A stretch of 64,000 nucleotides of DNA from CAZXEU01 sp965207385 (GTDB taxonomy: Bacteria; Bacteroidota; Rhodothermia; Rhodothermales; Bin80): positions 1,364,001-1,428,000 of the forward strand of contig CBDBLZ010000021.1 in the NCBI GenBank assembly GCA_965207385.1, read 5' to 3'. The position numbers and the translations under genes were made by a program. This document shows positions 62,642-64,000 of the stretch, piece by piece. The notes beneath the pieces were generated by a model, which did no database searches, was not told where the DNA came from, and worked only from the letters and a program-made list of their open reading frames with translations. The number at the start of each line of letters is the position of its first letter. The stretch's first letter is position 1.

Positions 62642-63718
62642 ATGCAGACTCCCCAAGCCACATATGTCCGCCCGCTCGACAAGAGGGAGCGCGCCATTCT
62701 CCGGGCCGTAGTGCGCAGCTTTATCGACACGGCGGGACCCGTGGGGTCCCGCACGCTGTCCAAACGTTTTCCGCTAGGACTTAGTCCTGCTTCAGTGCGC
62801 AATACCATGGGCGACTTGGAGGAGCTGGGCTATCTGCGCCATCCCTACACATCCGCCGGCCGAATTCCTACCCACCTGGGGTATCGAGCCTTTGTGGATG
62901 AGCTCATGGACCTGCCGGACTTGCCCGTCGTGGAGAAGCGGCTGCTGAAGGCAAAGCTGGACCGGCTCATGGGCGATACTGATGAGCTGTTTCGCGTGAG
63001 CTCGAGACTGCTGGGTCAGATGTCGAGGCTGCTGGGTGTGGTGCTTAGTCCCCGCATTTCGACGGGAGTACTGGAGCGTCTCGATGTCGTACCGCTTTCT
63101 TCTCCATCGGTAATGATTGTCATCAGTGTGCGCAGCCGGCTGGTAAGGACCATCATTTACCAGACGGAAGTGGACCTCAATCGTCGAGACCTTGACAGAA
63201 TCGTTTCGATTCTCAACGAGCGACTTGCCGGGCTGCCTCTGGACGAAATACGACGGACGTACGCCAGTCGCACACGGGATATCGAGGATGACCGCACGGG
63301 GATTGTCCAGTTAATTCTGAACGAATCGGCTGTCCTCTTCAGCGATCCCGTTGAGGGAAGGGTCAGCCACGGCGGTACGGAACTGCTGCTTCGCCAGCCG
63401 GAATTTCAGGATACGTCAGATGTGCGGCAATTGGTCAAGCTTATTGAGGATGAAGGTTACGTTGTGAAGCTGTTTGAAGCACAACCTGCTGAAGTCGGCA
63501 GCGGCAAGGCTGCCGTCAGCATTGGCAGCGAGATTGACGATGAGTCTGCCCGCAACTATTCCCTCGTTACTGCGCGCTACAACGTGGGTGAGACGGTGGG
63601 TACAGTGGGCATATTGGGACCTACGCGCATGGATTACAGCCGGGTCATTGCGCTGGTGGAGAATATGGCAGCCTTGCTGAACAGATCGTCCTTGCGTGTA
63701 CTGCACTCCAGCGAGTAG
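62642..63718 (+). CDS. hrcA: Heat-inducible transcription repressor HrcA
   Basis: 358 residues. N-terminal winged helix with VRPLDKRERAILRAVVRSF, GPVGSRTLSKRFPLGLSPASVRN and GYLRHPYTSAGRIPTHLGYR; GAF-like and dimerisation segments follow, with YNVGETVGTVGILGPTRMDY near the end. It represses heat-shock genes through CIRCE operators and needs GroEL. No CIRCE repeat is visible in the 160-base gap to sppA, so its autoregulation may differ here. grpE follows 21 bases later. Confidence 0.95.
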   Translation: MQTPQATYVRPLDKRERAILRAVVRSFIDTAGPVGSRTLSKRFPLGLSPASVRNTMGDLEELGYLRHPYTSAGRIPTHLGYRAFVDELMDLPDLPVVEKRLLKAKLDRLMGDTDELFRVSSRLLGQMSRLLGVVLSPRISTGVLERLDVVPLSSPSVMIVISVRSRLVRTIIYQTEVDLNRRDLDRIVSILNERLAGLPLDEIRRTYASRTRDIEDDRTGIVQLILNESAVLFSDPVEGRVSHGGTELLLRQPEFQDTSDVRQLVKLIEDEGYVVKLFEAQPAEVGSGKAAVSIGSEIDDESARNYSLVTARYNVGETVGTVGILGPTRMDYSRVIALVENMAALLNRSSLRVLHSSE

Positions 63719-63739
63719 AAGAAAAAGCGTGTAACGAGC

Positions 63740-64000
63740 ATGCCAGATACCAACGATCAGGAAACAGCGCAGGCTGTACTTGAAGAGGCGCCGCGGCAGG
63801 AAACAGAGCCGGGGCCCGAGCCTCCGGCGGAGGAGCCCGGTGAACCCAAAATAGCAGAGCTGGAAGAGGAACTCGGCAGGGTGAGGGACCAGTTACTGCG
63901 CCAGGCGGCGGAGTTTCAAAACTACCGGCGACGGACGGAACGTGAGCGCGCGAATTGGACGCGTCGTTCCCAGGCGCCGGTATTGGAGGCCATGCTCGCG
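63740..64000 (+). CDS. grpE: GrpE nucleotide exchange factor (3' truncated)
   Basis: 87 codons from ATG 63740 to the window edge. An acidic, proline-rich head (about 1-38) precedes the coiled coil AELEEELGRVRDQLLRQAAEFQNYRRRTERE, whose FQNYRRR segment is the GrpE signature. GrpE helps DnaK release ADP. Its position behind hrcA matches the common hrcA-grpE-dnaJ/dnaK order. Confidence 0.92.
   Translation, partial: MPDTNDQETAQAVLEEAPRQETEPGPEPPAEEPGEPKIAELEEELGRVRDQLLRQAAEFQNYRRRTERERANWTRRSQAPVLEAMLA

Overview
The window looks like chromosome of a free-living, aerobic, Gram-negative bacterium of the Bacteroidota/Rhodothermota lineage (most like Rhodothermia or Balneolia; inferred from gene content, no database search possible). 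The evidence is a set of secreted proteins ending in type IX secretion (T9SS)-like C-terminal domains with YPNP or NPF motifs, two PorV/PorQ-like outer-membrane proteins, a PorZ-like protein, a TonB-dependent receptor with a carboxypeptidase-regulatory-like N-terminal domain, a DUF4105 (Lnb-type) membrane protein, a fused E1 alpha/beta 2-oxoacid dehydrogenase and a cytochrome c maturation set. An alanine:cation symporter next to an NhaC antiporter suggests a sodium-rich habitat. Base composition is moderately GC-rich throughout, and no insertion sequence, prophage, CRISPR array or clear horizontally acquired island was seen.

Layout. 1-1.2 kb: the 3' end of a secreted protein followed by a PorV-like protein. 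1.2-11.8 kb: a tightly packed, partly translationally coupled starch/alpha-glucan operon (multi-module glucan-binding-like protein, T9SS-targeted GH13, SGNH-TPR hydrolase, FG-GAP/UnbV protein, GH13 lipoprotein). 11.8-15.2 kb: a VWA protein, rsmA and mgtE in the same direction. 15.4-18.5 kb, minus strand: murB-ccmB-ccmC-ccmD-ccmE. 18.6-25.2 kb: SPFH protein, a small MGMT-family protein, aroA (minus), tatA, gatA, sucD, engB. 25.2-33.7 kb: TonB receptor, large secreted protein and PorV-like protein, closed by a strong terminator; this repeats the gene order seen at the left edge of the window. 33.9-36.5 kb: a TPR lipoprotein and a cystathionine gamma-synthase-family enzyme. 36.7-41.5 kb, minus strand: fused E1 dehydrogenase and a PhoR/PhoB-like two-component pair. 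41.8-52.6 kb: a long plus-strand run, pyrC-ddl-murF-nrnA-like-pepA-pdxA-AGCS-nhaC. 52.6-54.0 kb: 1.34 kb without a confident gene. 54-64 kb: ribH, PorZ-like, tRNA-His, tRNA-Glu, DUF4105 (minus), nth, gpmI, sppA (minus), hrcA and the start of grpE.

How they work together. The 1.2-11.8 kb operon probably captures and degrades alpha-glucan outside the cell and in the outer membrane. The TonB/PorV cassette and PorZ belong to outer-membrane uptake and T9SS-type surface display. The rest is mostly housekeeping: peptidoglycan precursors (murB, ddl, murF), nucleotide, cofactor and amino-acid synthesis, translation fidelity, DNA repair and heat shock.

The observations most worth a second look are the duplicated TonB/secreted/PorV cassette, the SGNH domain interrupted by TPRs inside a starch operon, murB leading a ccm operon without ccmA, a CxxxY-type CcmE, an Nth with a C-terminal zinc-ribbon-like extension, a protein gene that ends inside an antisense tRNA-Glu, and a two-tier stem-loop in the leader of ribH. 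I did not find a convincing wholly new defence or mobile system.
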